From Seonamhaeicola sp. ML3 (lineage in GTDB: Bacteria > Bacteroidota > Bacteroidia > Flavobacteriales > Flavobacteriaceae), in assembly GCF_023273855.1 (NCBI RefSeq), contig NZ_CP096884.1, positions 1,302,001-1,366,000 of the forward strand: a stretch of 64,000 bases of DNA, in the 5' to 3' direction. Below, piece after piece: positions 25,627 to 32,384 of this stretch (the first letter of the stretch is position 1; each line of letters starts with the position of its first letter). A program made the position numbers and the translations under genes. The notes under the pieces are model-generated. The model saw nothing but the letters and a program-made list of their open reading frames with translations, was not told the origin of the DNA and made no database searches.

Positions 25627-27867
25627 ATGGCTAAAAAGAAAAAGAGAAAACCTAGAAAAGGCATTCCTAACTTAACCAATACCATTTTAACCTTATTAAG
25701 AAAAGAACGAAACAAGTCGTTCAATTATAAACAGATTGCTGCAAAGCTTGGTGTTAACGATGCCAGTAGTAGAAATCAAATAATAAAAACCCTTGCAAAA
25801 CTAGCCGCTAAAGAAGAAATTAAACAAGTAGATAGAGGTAAATTTAAAGCCATTGTAAATACGACGTATCACACCGGTATACTCGAAGCAACAAGTAGAG
25901 GAGCAGGTTATATTATCTGTGAGGATTTCGAAGAAGATATTTATATAGCTTCGAATAATATCAACAAAGCACTCGATGGCGATGAAGTTGAATTTTATCT
26001 CTATAAGAGACGAAAGCGAGGAAGATTAGAGGGTGAGATTACTCAAATTTTAAAACGTTCTAGAACAGAGTATGTAGGCGTTATAGAAATTCCCGAAAAG
26101 AAAAGATTTGCTTTTGTAATCCCCGATAGTTCTAGTATGTACAAAGATATTTTTGTACCTATTAACAAAACATTTAAAGCAGAAGATGGCGATAAAGTCT
26201 TAGTAAAAATCGAAGATTGGCCAGACGATGCCGATTCTCCTTTTGGTAAAGTTGTGAAAGTACTTGGAAAACCAGGAGAACACAATACCGAAATTCACGC
26301 TATTCTTTCAGAATATGGTCTTCCTTATGAATTTCCCCATGAAGTGGAAGATTATGCCAATACATTAGATACTTCAATTACTGAAAAGGAAATATCTAAG
26401 CGTAGGGATATGCGAAACGATTTAACCTTTACCATAGATCCAAAAGATGCAAAAGATTTTGATGATGCCCTGTCGTTTACGGTTTTAGACAACGGACTTT
26501 ATGAAATAGGTATCCATATCGCAGATGTATCGCATTACGTTAAAGAAGGCACCATTTTAGATGAAGAAGCTTTTAACAGAGCAACATCGGTTTATTTAGT
26601 GGATAGGGTAGTGCCAATGCTTCCTGAAGTTTTATCAAATAATGCTTGTTCTTTAAGGCCACACGAAGAAAAATATACCTTTTCGGCAGTTTTTAAGATA
26701 AACGATAAAGCCGAGATTAAGAATCAATGGTTTGGTAGAACGGTAACGTATAGTGATGCACGTTTTGCTTATGAAGAAGCCCAGGCTATTATAGAAAACA
26801 ATCCGAACATCGCACTAAGTGAAGTTGAAGCATCTCAATTAAACACCACAATTCCGCAAAAAGTATCTTTAACTGGAAAGCAGTATGAAACCCAACCCGA
26901 AATAGCTCAGGCTGTTTTAGTACTCGATAAATTAGCAAAAATCATGCGAAAAAAAAGAATGAGCAATGGGGCTATTTCATTCGATAAAGTTGAGGTTAAA
27001 TTTCATTTAGATGAAAATAAAAATCCAGAAGGCGTATTTTTTAAAATAAGTAAAGATGCCAACAAACTTATAGAAGAGTTTATGCTCTTGGCCAATAAAA
27101 AGGTTTCAGAATTTATAGGAAAACAAAATCCAAAGAAAACCTTTGTGTATCGTGTTCATGATGAACCAGATGATAGTAAACTAGCAGCTTTACAAAATGT
27201 AGTGGGTAGGTTTGGCTACAAATTAAATTTCCAGGATAGAAAAAGTGTTACTGCTTCTTTAAATAATCTTTTAAAAGAGGTTGTTGGGAAAAAGGAACAA
27301 AATCTTGTAGATACCCTAGCGATTAGGAGTATGAGTAAAGCTGAGTATACGACTCAGAATATAGGTCATTACGGCTTGGCTTTCGATTATTATTCGCATT
27401 TTACATCTCCTATACGACGGTATCCAGATGTTATAGCACACCGTTTACTACAACATTATTTAGATGGCGGGAAATCGGTTAATGAAGATGCTTACGAAGA
27501 TAAATGTCAGCACTCCAGTAACATGGAATATCTAGCTACCAAAGCAGAACGGGATTCTATAAAATACATGCAAATTCGTTTTATGGAAGACCATAAAGAC
27601 GAGGAATTCTTAGGTGTTATTTCTGGAGTTACCGATTGGGGAATTTATGTTGAGATAATTAACAATAAATGTGAAGGCATGGTTAGTGTTCGAGACATGA
27701 CAGACGATCAATATGCTTTCGATGAGAGTCAATACGCCCTTGTTGGTAGACATTCTAAAAATATGTACCAATTAGGCGATGAAGTCGTTGTAAAAGTCAA
27801 GAATACCGATTTGGTTAAAAAGCACTTAGATTTTCATTTGGTTGGAAAAAAAGAAGATGTATTGTAA
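25627..27867 (+). CDS. rnr: Ribonuclease R
   Basis: Processive 3'-to-5' exoribonuclease degrading structured RNA. The 746-residue protein has a basic N-terminus (MAKKKKRKPRKG) with a winged-helix-like region, two cold-shock domains, the RNB catalytic domain (TIDPKDAKDFDDALS with the metal-binding Asp cluster, near residues 275-290; HFTSPIRRYPD near 595) and a C-terminal S1 domain (GVISGVTDWGIYVEI). The length and order match the family. A possible promoter box TACCTTTA lies at 25589-25596. The next gene begins 39 bases after the stop. Confidence 0.95.
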   Translation: MAKKKKRKPRKGIPNLTNTILTLLRKERNKSFNYKQIAAKLGVNDASSRNQIIKTLAKLAAKEEIKQVDRGKFKAIVNTTYHTGILEATSRGAGYIICEDFEEDIYIASNNINKALDGDEVEFYLYKRRKRGRLEGEITQILKRSRTEYVGVIEIPEKKRFAFVIPDSSSMYKDIFVPINKTFKAEDGDKVLVKIEDWPDDADSPFGKVVKVLGKPGEHNTEIHAILSEYGLPYEFPHEVEDYANTLDTSITEKEISKRRDMRNDLTFTIDPKDAKDFDDALSFTVLDNGLYEIGIHIADVSHYVKEGTILDEEAFNRATSVYLVDRVVPMLPEVLSNNACSLRPHEEKYTFSAVFKINDKAEIKNQWFGRTVTYSDARFAYEEAQAIIENNPNIALSEVEASQLNTTIPQKVSLTGKQYETQPEIAQAVLVLDKLAKIMRKKRMSNGAISFDKVEVKFHLDENKNPEGVFFKISKDANKLIEEFMLLANKKVSEFIGKQNPKKTFVYRVHDEPDDSKLAALQNVVGRFGYKLNFQDRKSVTASLNNLLKEVVGKKEQNLVDTLAIRSMSKAEYTTQNIGHYGLAFDYYSHFTSPIRRYPDVIAHRLLQHYLDGGKSVNEDAYEDKCQHSSNMEYLATKAERDSIKYMQIRFMEDHKDEEFLGVISGVTDWGIYVEIINNKCEGMVSVRDMTDDQYAFDESQYALVGRHSKNMYQLGDEVVVKVKNTDLVKKHLDFHLVGKKEDVL

Positions 27868-27906
27868 CATTTTTAAAAGTAAATCATCTATATAGAAAAC
27901 AGTGCT

Positions 27907-28203
27907 ATGATATTAACCACAACACATTCTATAGAAGGTCATAAAATAGAAGATTATTTAGGTATAGTAACAGGCGTATCAACTAATCTTAAAAAGAAAT
28001 ATTCTTTAAAGACCACTAAGAATTTAGATATAATAACAGACCTCATTAACGAAGCAAAAGAAGAGGCTTTTCAGGATTTAAAAACCAACGCCTTAAAACT
28101 TCAAGCTAATGCTGTTGTTGGTATAAACATAGATATTGAAACCTCTTCGGCTATGTATTTTTTTGTTTCCATTACCGGAACAGCAGTTAAGGTGAAAATT
28201 TAA
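27907..28203 (+). CDS. YbjQ/UPF0145-like heavy-metal-binding-domain protein
   Basis: A 98-residue soluble protein resembling the UPF0145/YbjQ family. The opening TTTHSIEGHKIEDYLGIVTG matches the family start, and ALKLQANAVVGINIDIE in the second half is the usual conserved strand-helix. The family is a small pentamer-forming domain often called heavy-metal-binding, but its role is not established. It is 39 bases after rnr and probably read with it. Confidence 0.8.
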   Translation: MILTTTHSIEGHKIEDYLGIVTGVSTNLKKKYSLKTTKNLDIITDLINEAKEEAFQDLKTNALKLQANAVVGINIDIETSSAMYFFVSITGTAVKVKI

Positions 28204-28291
28204 TTTTAAATATTTCTTAAAGTAAAATTGGAATGGAATAATTCTTGATAATTTTACGTTTTAAAAGAATAAACAAATAAAAAGTCAATCA

Positions 28292-28963
28292 ATGAAACAC
28301 GCATTCATACTAATTCTTATGCTTACTTGCTCTTTTAGTTTTTCACAAGAATCTATAGAAAAACAAATTGGAGAGTTCAGCGAATTAAAAGTTTACGATT
28401 TAATAGAAGTAGAATTAATTAAATCTAAAGAAAACAAAGTTGTTATATCTGGAGAGAATAAAAGTGATGTTATTATCAATAACAAAAATGGAACACTTAA
28501 AATTAAAATGAACCTCAAGGAAATTTTTGATGGCAGTGAAACCAAGGTAAAATTATACTATTCTAAAGTAGATATTATCGATGTAAATGAAGGCGCCAAA
28601 GTACATTCTGAAGATAAAATTAAACAGTTTGAAATCGATTTAAAATCTCAAGAAGGTGGTAAGATTGATGTAAAAGTAGATGTTACCTATGCCAACATAA
28701 AATCTGTAACGGGAGGCGTTATAAAAGTTACCGGTAAAGCTAAAAGCCAAGATGTGTCTTTACAAACAGGAGGTGTTTATAAAGGTGCCGAATTAAAAAC
28801 CGATAAAACCGAAGTCGCTATTAGAGCTGCAGGAGAAGCCTATGTAAATGCAAAAGATTTAGTAGATGTGAAGATTAGAGCTGGAGGTGATGTGTTTATT
28901 TACGGTGACCCAGATACCGTAAACGAGAGTAAAGTTTTAGGCGGAAGAGTGAAACGCATGTAA
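28292..28963 (+). CDS. Exported head-GIN/DUF2807 protein
   Basis: A 223-residue exported protein with signal peptide MKHAFILILMLTCSFSFSQ. The mature part follows the DUF2807 (head-GIN) pattern: an opening FSELKVYDLIEVELIKS, alternating short beta strands with G and S/T turns (VTGGVIKVTGKAKS, LQTGGVYKGAEL, IRAAGEAYVNA), probably a short beta-helix. The family is common in Bacteroidetes envelopes and has no settled function. A second DUF2807 protein lies at 54537-55190 in the ECF locus. A weak terminator follows. Confidence 0.8.
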   Translation: MKHAFILILMLTCSFSFSQESIEKQIGEFSELKVYDLIEVELIKSKENKVVISGENKSDVIINNKNGTLKIKMNLKEIFDGSETKVKLYYSKVDIIDVNEGAKVHSEDKIKQFEIDLKSQEGGKIDVKVDVTYANIKSVTGGVIKVTGKAKSQDVSLQTGGVYKGAELKTDKTEVAIRAAGEAYVNAKDLVDVKIRAGGDVFIYGDPDTVNESKVLGGRVKRM

Positions 28964-28977
28964 ATTAAAGCTATAAG

Positions 28978-29005
28978 AATAAGACCTTTTATGGTCTTAT
29001 TTTAT
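28978..29005 (+). terminator. Probable terminator after DUF2807 gene
   Basis: AATAAGACC pairs with GGTCTTATT around a 6-base loop, followed by a short T-rich stretch, 15 bases after the stop codon. The stem is modest and the U tract short. Confidence 0.5.
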
Positions 29006-29102
29006 TCTGATAATTAAACCTCCAACTTTGGAGGTTTTCTTTTTGATATCACTCTTGTAAGAATCAGAAAAATCATAAAATATTTCTTTACTTTGTATAG
29101 TG

Positions 29103-29798
29103 ATGTTTGATGATATTCTTACGGCTATTCCTTTCGGAATTATTTTGGCCTTTACAATAGGTCCGGTTTTTTTTGTGCTTCTAGAAACCGCTGCCACAAA
29201 AGGCTTTAGGCGTGCTTTAATTTTCGATTTAGGCGTTATTTTAGCCGATATCATTTTTATAGTTGTTGCTTTTTTTAGTACCAATAAATTATTGGATCGG
29301 GTAAAAGACGACCCTAACTTTATAATTTTTGGAGGTGTATTATTAATAGCTTATGGTATCATTTCTTTTATTAAAACGTCCAAGTCGTTTAGAGATATTG
29401 TTAGGGAATATCATACCGTAGAATTAAAAAAGGGCTACGGAAAACTGTTTTTAAAAGGTTTTCTGCTAAATTTTATCAACATTGGTGTGTTATTAGGCTG
29501 GGTTGTTTTTATTGCCTTAGCAAACACCTTAAGTACTTCAGAGCATGGTGTCTTTGTTTTTTTAGGAACTATTCTAGCTACCTATTTATTGGTTGATATC
29601 GCAAAAATATTAGTAGCCAAAAGAATTAAGAATAAACTAACACCCAAGTTGATTTTCAAAACAAAAAAGATAGTGGCTTTGGTCGTGTTAGGGTTTGGTG
29701 TACTTTTATTAGTGCAAGGCTTATTCCCTGAAACTTACGAAAAGAACAAAGAAAAGCTAGAACAAATGAACCCCATTTCTGGGATGGATGATGTTTAG
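29103..29798 (+). CDS. LysE-family transporter
   Basis: A 231-residue inner-membrane protein with about six hydrophobic segments. The start FGIILAFTIGPVFFVLLETA carries the LysE/RhtB signature (G-P near the first membrane helix) and LNFINIGVLLGWVVF matches the central helix. LysE-family members export amino acids or related small compounds; the substrate here is unknown. Two start codons are possible, GTG at 29100 and ATG at 29103; I use the ATG. A TTACTTTG box at 29088-29095 would leave almost no leader if it is the -7 element. Confidence 0.85.
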   Translation: MFDDILTAIPFGIILAFTIGPVFFVLLETAATKGFRRALIFDLGVILADIIFIVVAFFSTNKLLDRVKDDPNFIIFGGVLLIAYGIISFIKTSKSFRDIVREYHTVELKKGYGKLFLKGFLLNFINIGVLLGWVVFIALANTLSTSEHGVFVFLGTILATYLLVDIAKILVAKRIKNKLTPKLIFKTKKIVALVVLGFGVLLLVQGLFPETYEKNKEKLEQMNPISGMDDV

Positions 29799-29816
29799 GG
29801 GGTGTTTAAAGGTCTT

Positions 29817-29928
29817 GGCTATGGTTTCGTTACGGAATGGTACGCGAGTATCATTCTGCCGTAACAATAAATTTAGCAAAAAAGCTTGAAATTCTTAATC
29901 GGAATTTCAGCTGTAATGAACTATAGCC
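29817..29928. repeat. Structured palindromic element (three-way-junction-like)
   Basis: An outer 10-bp stem (GGCTATGGTT with AACTATAGCC) encloses two hairpins. The first, 29829-29865, has a GTTACGG/CCGTAAC base, an internal bulge and an AATG/CATT extension. The second, about 29883-29912, pairs TGAAATTC with GAATTTCA. The element sits between the lysE-type gene and the 3' end of the PIN module. Confidence 0.55.
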
Positions 29929-29946
29929 GTCTTAAGTGTACAGTTT

Positions 29947-30399
29947 TTATATTCTATTATTTCTATTTTTTACAACGTCAAAAACTTGGATGCCATTTGC
30001 AATAGCATAGTCAGAAAGACTTGAGTCAGAAGTAATAAGAAGTTCACATTCTTTAGATAGTTCTAACAAAAGTGAGTCGGTAAGTCCAAGGTCAAAAAAA
30101 CTAATACTTTTTGTTGCAATTTTGGATTCAAGAAATTTTTCAGTTGTTGTTTTTATTGTATTTGAAATTTCTTCCACGTATCGTTCTTTGTGACCACGAT
30201 TAAAATCGTTCAATAAATTATCAACTTCAGTCCAAACGTTTGGAAGTACAACTAATTTTTTAAAATCACCTATAAAAGCTAATAAATCATTAAAATCCTG
30301 TTCTTCGTAAATTGATGTTCGCTTATGTTTATTAATTAATTTCGGGTCAATAAGTCCGAGTAATAGTATAATTAAAGAATTCGTATCGATTAATTTCAT
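29947..30399 (-). CDS. PIN-domain protein (putative ribonuclease toxin)
   Basis: A 150-residue protein with the PIN-domain layout: MKLIDTNSLIILLL at the start (acidic D4), LPNVWTEVDNLLN in the middle (acidic E), GLTDSLLLELS (acidic D) and LLITSDSSLSDYA near the end (acidic D). These four acidic positions are what PIN nucleases such as VapC use to bind metal and cut RNA. It is the last of three overlapping or nearly touching minus-strand genes; its ATG overlaps the stop of the preceding gene by one base. A toxin-antitoxin role is an inference. The antitoxin would have to be one of the two unfamiliar partners. Confidence 0.75.
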   Translation of the reverse strand: MKLIDTNSLIILLLGLIDPKLINKHKRTSIYEEQDFNDLLAFIGDFKKLVVLPNVWTEVDNLLNDFNRGHKERYVEEISNTIKTTTEKFLESKIATKSISFFDLGLTDSLLLELSKECELLITSDSSLSDYAIANGIQVFDVVKNRNNRI

Positions 30400-30668
30400 T
30401 ACTTCTCGTATATGAAAAATCCAGTTACTTTTTTGTCATTGTCTATTTTAAGTTGCTTGTAAATCCGATGATATTTAAAATCCGATGTTATCGCTGATAA
30501 AGGTGAATTTCTTGGATTAGTATTTTCCACAAGGTACGATACCACAATATCCCAAATATTCTCATCTTGTTTATATTCAGCCTGTTCTAATCGAAAGTCG
30601 GGATTGTCTAAAGAAGACATTTCCTTTAATTCCGATTTTGCTATGTTTAATAATTCTCGTAATGTCAT
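30399..30668 (-). CDS. Small protein of unknown family, partner of the PIN gene
   Basis: An 89-residue soluble, acidic protein that I do not recognise. It begins TLRELLNIAKSELKEM and ends with a beta-rich segment (IYKQLKIDNDKKVTGFFIYEK). The start used is the ATG at 30668; a TTG at 30683 would extend it by five residues and overlap the upstream gene. Its stop overlaps the PIN start (TAATG), so the two are translationally coupled, which fits an antitoxin or adaptor. It has no ribbon-helix-helix or AbrB motif that I can see. Confidence 0.65.
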   Translation of the reverse strand: MTLRELLNIAKSELKEMSSLDNPDFRLEQAEYKQDENIWDIVVSYLVENTNPRNSPLSAITSDFKYHRIYKQLKIDNDKKVTGFFIYEK

Positions 30669-30675
30669 ATAGATT

Positions 30676-31050
30676 TTATTCAATTTTATTTAGCTCTCTT
30701 AATAGATTTTCAAGTATTGGTTTTGTATACTTCTCAATTGGATCAGTATTTGGATGGTCAGTCGGTCTGATATATTCTCCAGCGTCAAAAGCCTCGTAAC
30801 AAATCCATGAGACTTCTCCGAAACCAAAATTCTTAACAAAATGTTCATTCGTAACCCAAAATGTTTGAAGATTGTTCATAATCATATCACCATCTTCAAA
30901 GTCTATTTCCCCATTCCAAAAATCAACAGCTGTTTTGACGGACAAGTTTTCAACTAATTCATTCGGAAAATCAGATGGATTTCCGAAGATTTCGCCTATT
31001 TCAGTTCCACTTAAGGATTCTTTCGATAATTTTTCTAAAATTTCAGTCAT
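30676..31050 (-). CDS. Hypothetical protein, first gene of the PIN module
   Basis: A 124-residue acidic cytoplasmic protein of unknown family. Features are TEILEKLSKESLSGTEIGEI at the start, a Trp/acidic middle (VDFWNGEIDFEDGDMIMNN) and FGEVSWICYEAFDAGEYIRP. I chose the ATG at 31050 over a GTG at 31065. Seven bases separate its stop from the start of the next gene, so all three genes form one operon. The pattern may be an immunity-like or SMI1/KNR4-like fold, but I cannot support that from motifs. Confidence 0.6.
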   Translation of the reverse strand: MTEILEKLSKESLSGTEIGEIFGNPSDFPNELVENLSVKTAVDFWNGEIDFEDGDMIMNNLQTFWVTNEHFVKNFGFGEVSWICYEAFDAGEYIRPTDHPNTDPIEKYTKPILENLLRELNKIE

Positions 31051-31107
31051 TCCAAGATTATACACAACTTGTGGATATGCGACGTTTCAATATCTGATAC
31101 CCAACGT

Positions 31108-31123
31108 TACTGAAACAAGTTCA
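31108..31123. repeat. 16-base repeat shared with 22141-22156
   Basis: TACTGAAACAAGTTCA occurs here and at 22141-22156. It contains the imperfect palindrome CTGAAACAAGTTCAG and marks the upstream edge of the PIN-domain island, next to CCCAACGT. Confidence 0.6.
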
Positions 31124-31175
31124 GCACAAGTAAACGAAGGTAGCTGAATTTTTTTACAAAGTCAATTTAGAACAT

Positions 31176-31207
31176 AAAAAAAGAGACACTTAAAAAGTAT
31201 CTCTTTT
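31176..31207 (-). terminator. Terminator of tRNA-Cys
   Basis: AAAAGAGACACTT pairs with AAGTATCTCTTTT (one mismatch) around a 3-base loop. Read on the minus strand it lies a few bases after the tRNA and is followed by seven U. Confidence 0.75.
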
Positions 31208-31211
31208 GTTG

Positions 31212-31283
31212 AGGCGTCGAGCGGATTCGAACCGCTGTAGCAGGTTTTGCAGACCTGTGCCTAAGCCCCTCGGCCACGACGCC
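31212..31283 (-). tRNA. trnC: tRNA-Cys (anticodon GCA)
   Basis: A complete 72-base cloverleaf on the minus strand. Acceptor GGCGTCG pairs with CGACGCC, leaving discriminator U. The anticodon stem and loop contain GTCTGCAAAAC, giving anticodon GCA. The T arm has GGTTCGAATCC. U73 is the expected Cys identity base. CCA is not encoded. A promoter box lies upstream and a terminator directly downstream, so it is a single-tRNA transcript. Confidence 0.95.
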
Positions 31284-31321
31284 CTTTTCCTGCGAAAGCA
31301 GAAATCTGCTTCATTAGAGCA

Positions 31322-31329
31322 CAAAAGTA
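31322..31329 (-). promoter_or_regulatory. -7 promoter box for tRNA-Cys
   Basis: On the minus strand TACTTTTG matches the Bacteroidetes TAnnTTTG box exactly, 38 bases before the tRNA. The leader contains the 8-bp palindrome AAGCAGA/TCTGCTT (31296-31311). Confidence 0.5.
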
Positions 31330-31359
31330 AAAAAATTTATTACTTTTTTTAAGTTAAAA

Positions 31360-31722
31360 TTATTTTTTACGCCTATCTGTCATTTTTATGGTTACAGCCT
31401 CTACATCACCGCCTATTGGTGGGTTAATTTTACTTACCCAAACCGTTGCTTTTTTAACCATATTGTCTTCAGAAAAGATGCGATCTAATATCCGTTTGGC
31501 AACAGTTTCCAGTAGTTTAGAGGCTATGGCCATTTCTTCTTTAATGATTTTGTTTAAGAACACATAATCTACCGTATCCATTAAATCATCAGATTTGGCA
31601 GAGGTCAGTAAATCTGCTTTTACTTCTAAATCTACACGATAGTCACTACCTGTTTTTGTTTCTTCTTTTAAACAGCCGTGGTAAGCGTACACCCTAATAT
31701 TTTCAACTCTAATTGTTCCCAT
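31360..31722 (-). CDS. folB: Dihydroneopterin aldolase
   Basis: Folate biosynthesis enzyme splitting dihydroneopterin into hydroxymethyl-dihydropterin and glycolaldehyde. The 120-residue protein opens with IRVENIRVYAYHGCLKEE, the family start. It has the catalytic-region acid and pterin-site sequence LMDTVDYVFLNKIIKEEM and LLETVAKRILDRIF, and the Lys-containing VWVSKINPPIGG near the end. The length is typical. It lies on the same strand as the tRNA-Cys and zinc-ribbon genes but is well separated from both. Confidence 0.93.
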   Translation of the reverse strand: MGTIRVENIRVYAYHGCLKEETKTGSDYRVDLEVKADLLTSAKSDDLMDTVDYVFLNKIIKEEMAIASKLLETVAKRILDRIFSEDNMVKKATVWVSKINPPIGGDVEAVTIKMTDRRKK

Positions 31723-31846
31723 GCCGCAAATATAGCTAAGTCGTTATAAATCCTCTATCCATTTATAAGTTGATTTATATCACAGTTCAAGGTCAAAACC
31801 TTGAAAGTCTTTTCCATTCACTTTTAATAAACTTTTTTTAATCGAT

Positions 31847-31913
31847 TTGTCATTCCGCACTTGATGCGGAATCTAGTTTTTCTCTTGGATTCCTGCATTC
31901 ACAGTAATGACAA
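31847..31913. repeat. MITE-like 67-bp repeat (GTCATTCC family)
   Basis: Eight-base terminal inverted repeats TTGTCATT and AATGACAA bound the element. Inside is a hairpin ATTCCGCA/TGCGGAAT with loop CTTGA. The wording GTCATTCCGCACTTGATGCG is a form I recognise from dispersed intergenic repeats of flavobacteria. Confidence 0.7.
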
Positions 31914-31993
31914 TCTAGCGTTTAAATAAAACATTATACTTTTTAAAAAACATGCATTTAAAACCCATATAGGTTTATTTATACCATTATTAT

Positions 31994-32203
31994 TTAATTT
32001 GTAAACAAATCGAATATGTTGCTAATGGCACTGGTTTTGGCTTTATAGAATTCGGTATAGGTACAGTTATCGCAGGTAACAGAAGTAAATTTTTCGGTTT
32101 GTACATCGAATATTTTTGATAGTGTTCCACCTGTGGCGCGCATTTGTCCAACGGTATAAGAATGATAATGGCATTTCGGGCATTCGTAGTTTTTATGTTG
32201 CAT
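31994..32203 (-). CDS. Small zinc-ribbon protein
   Basis: A 69-residue protein with two CxxC pairs: YECPKCHYHS near the start and VTCDNCTYTEFYK in the second half, forming one zinc ribbon. The conserved middle TVGQMRATGGTLSKIFDVQ and end SNIFDLFTN resemble a conserved Bacteroidetes family of unknown role, probably nucleic-acid or protein binding. I start it at the ATG at 32203 (MQHKNYECPKC); the longer frame from 32242 adds a non-conserved tail. It lies between folB and glnS with no overlap. Confidence 0.8.
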   Translation of the reverse strand: MQHKNYECPKCHYHSYTVGQMRATGGTLSKIFDVQTEKFTSVTCDNCTYTEFYKAKTSAISNIFDLFTN

Positions 32204-32347
32204 AATTTTGGTTTTACTAAATAAGTGTGTTGAACGCGGCAAGTGTTACACATTAAAGCAAATTATAAGCGAAAAATCTGTTGATGATTTTAAGCAAACT
32301 CTATTTTTTCATTTAATAAATCGTAAAACCAAATGAAAAAATTCACG

Positions 32348-32355
32348 TATTTTTG
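32348..32355 (+). promoter_or_regulatory. -7 promoter box upstream of glnS
   Basis: TATTTTTG matches TAnnTTTG and lies 30 bases before the glnS ATG. No convincing upstream TTG element was seen. Confidence 0.4.
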
Positions 32356-32384
32356 GGGCTTGTTTAGTTGAAATACATCAGAAA

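Noticed and set aside
29817-29928. Integron attC site
   Set aside because: It has paired arms and bulges but the GTTRRRY and RYYYAAC core sites are not matched, and no integrase is in the window.
31990-32253. Alternative 87-codon minus-strand frame over the zinc-ribbon gene
   Set aside because: The neighbouring frame carries the CxxC pairs and the conserved tail; this one has no motif.
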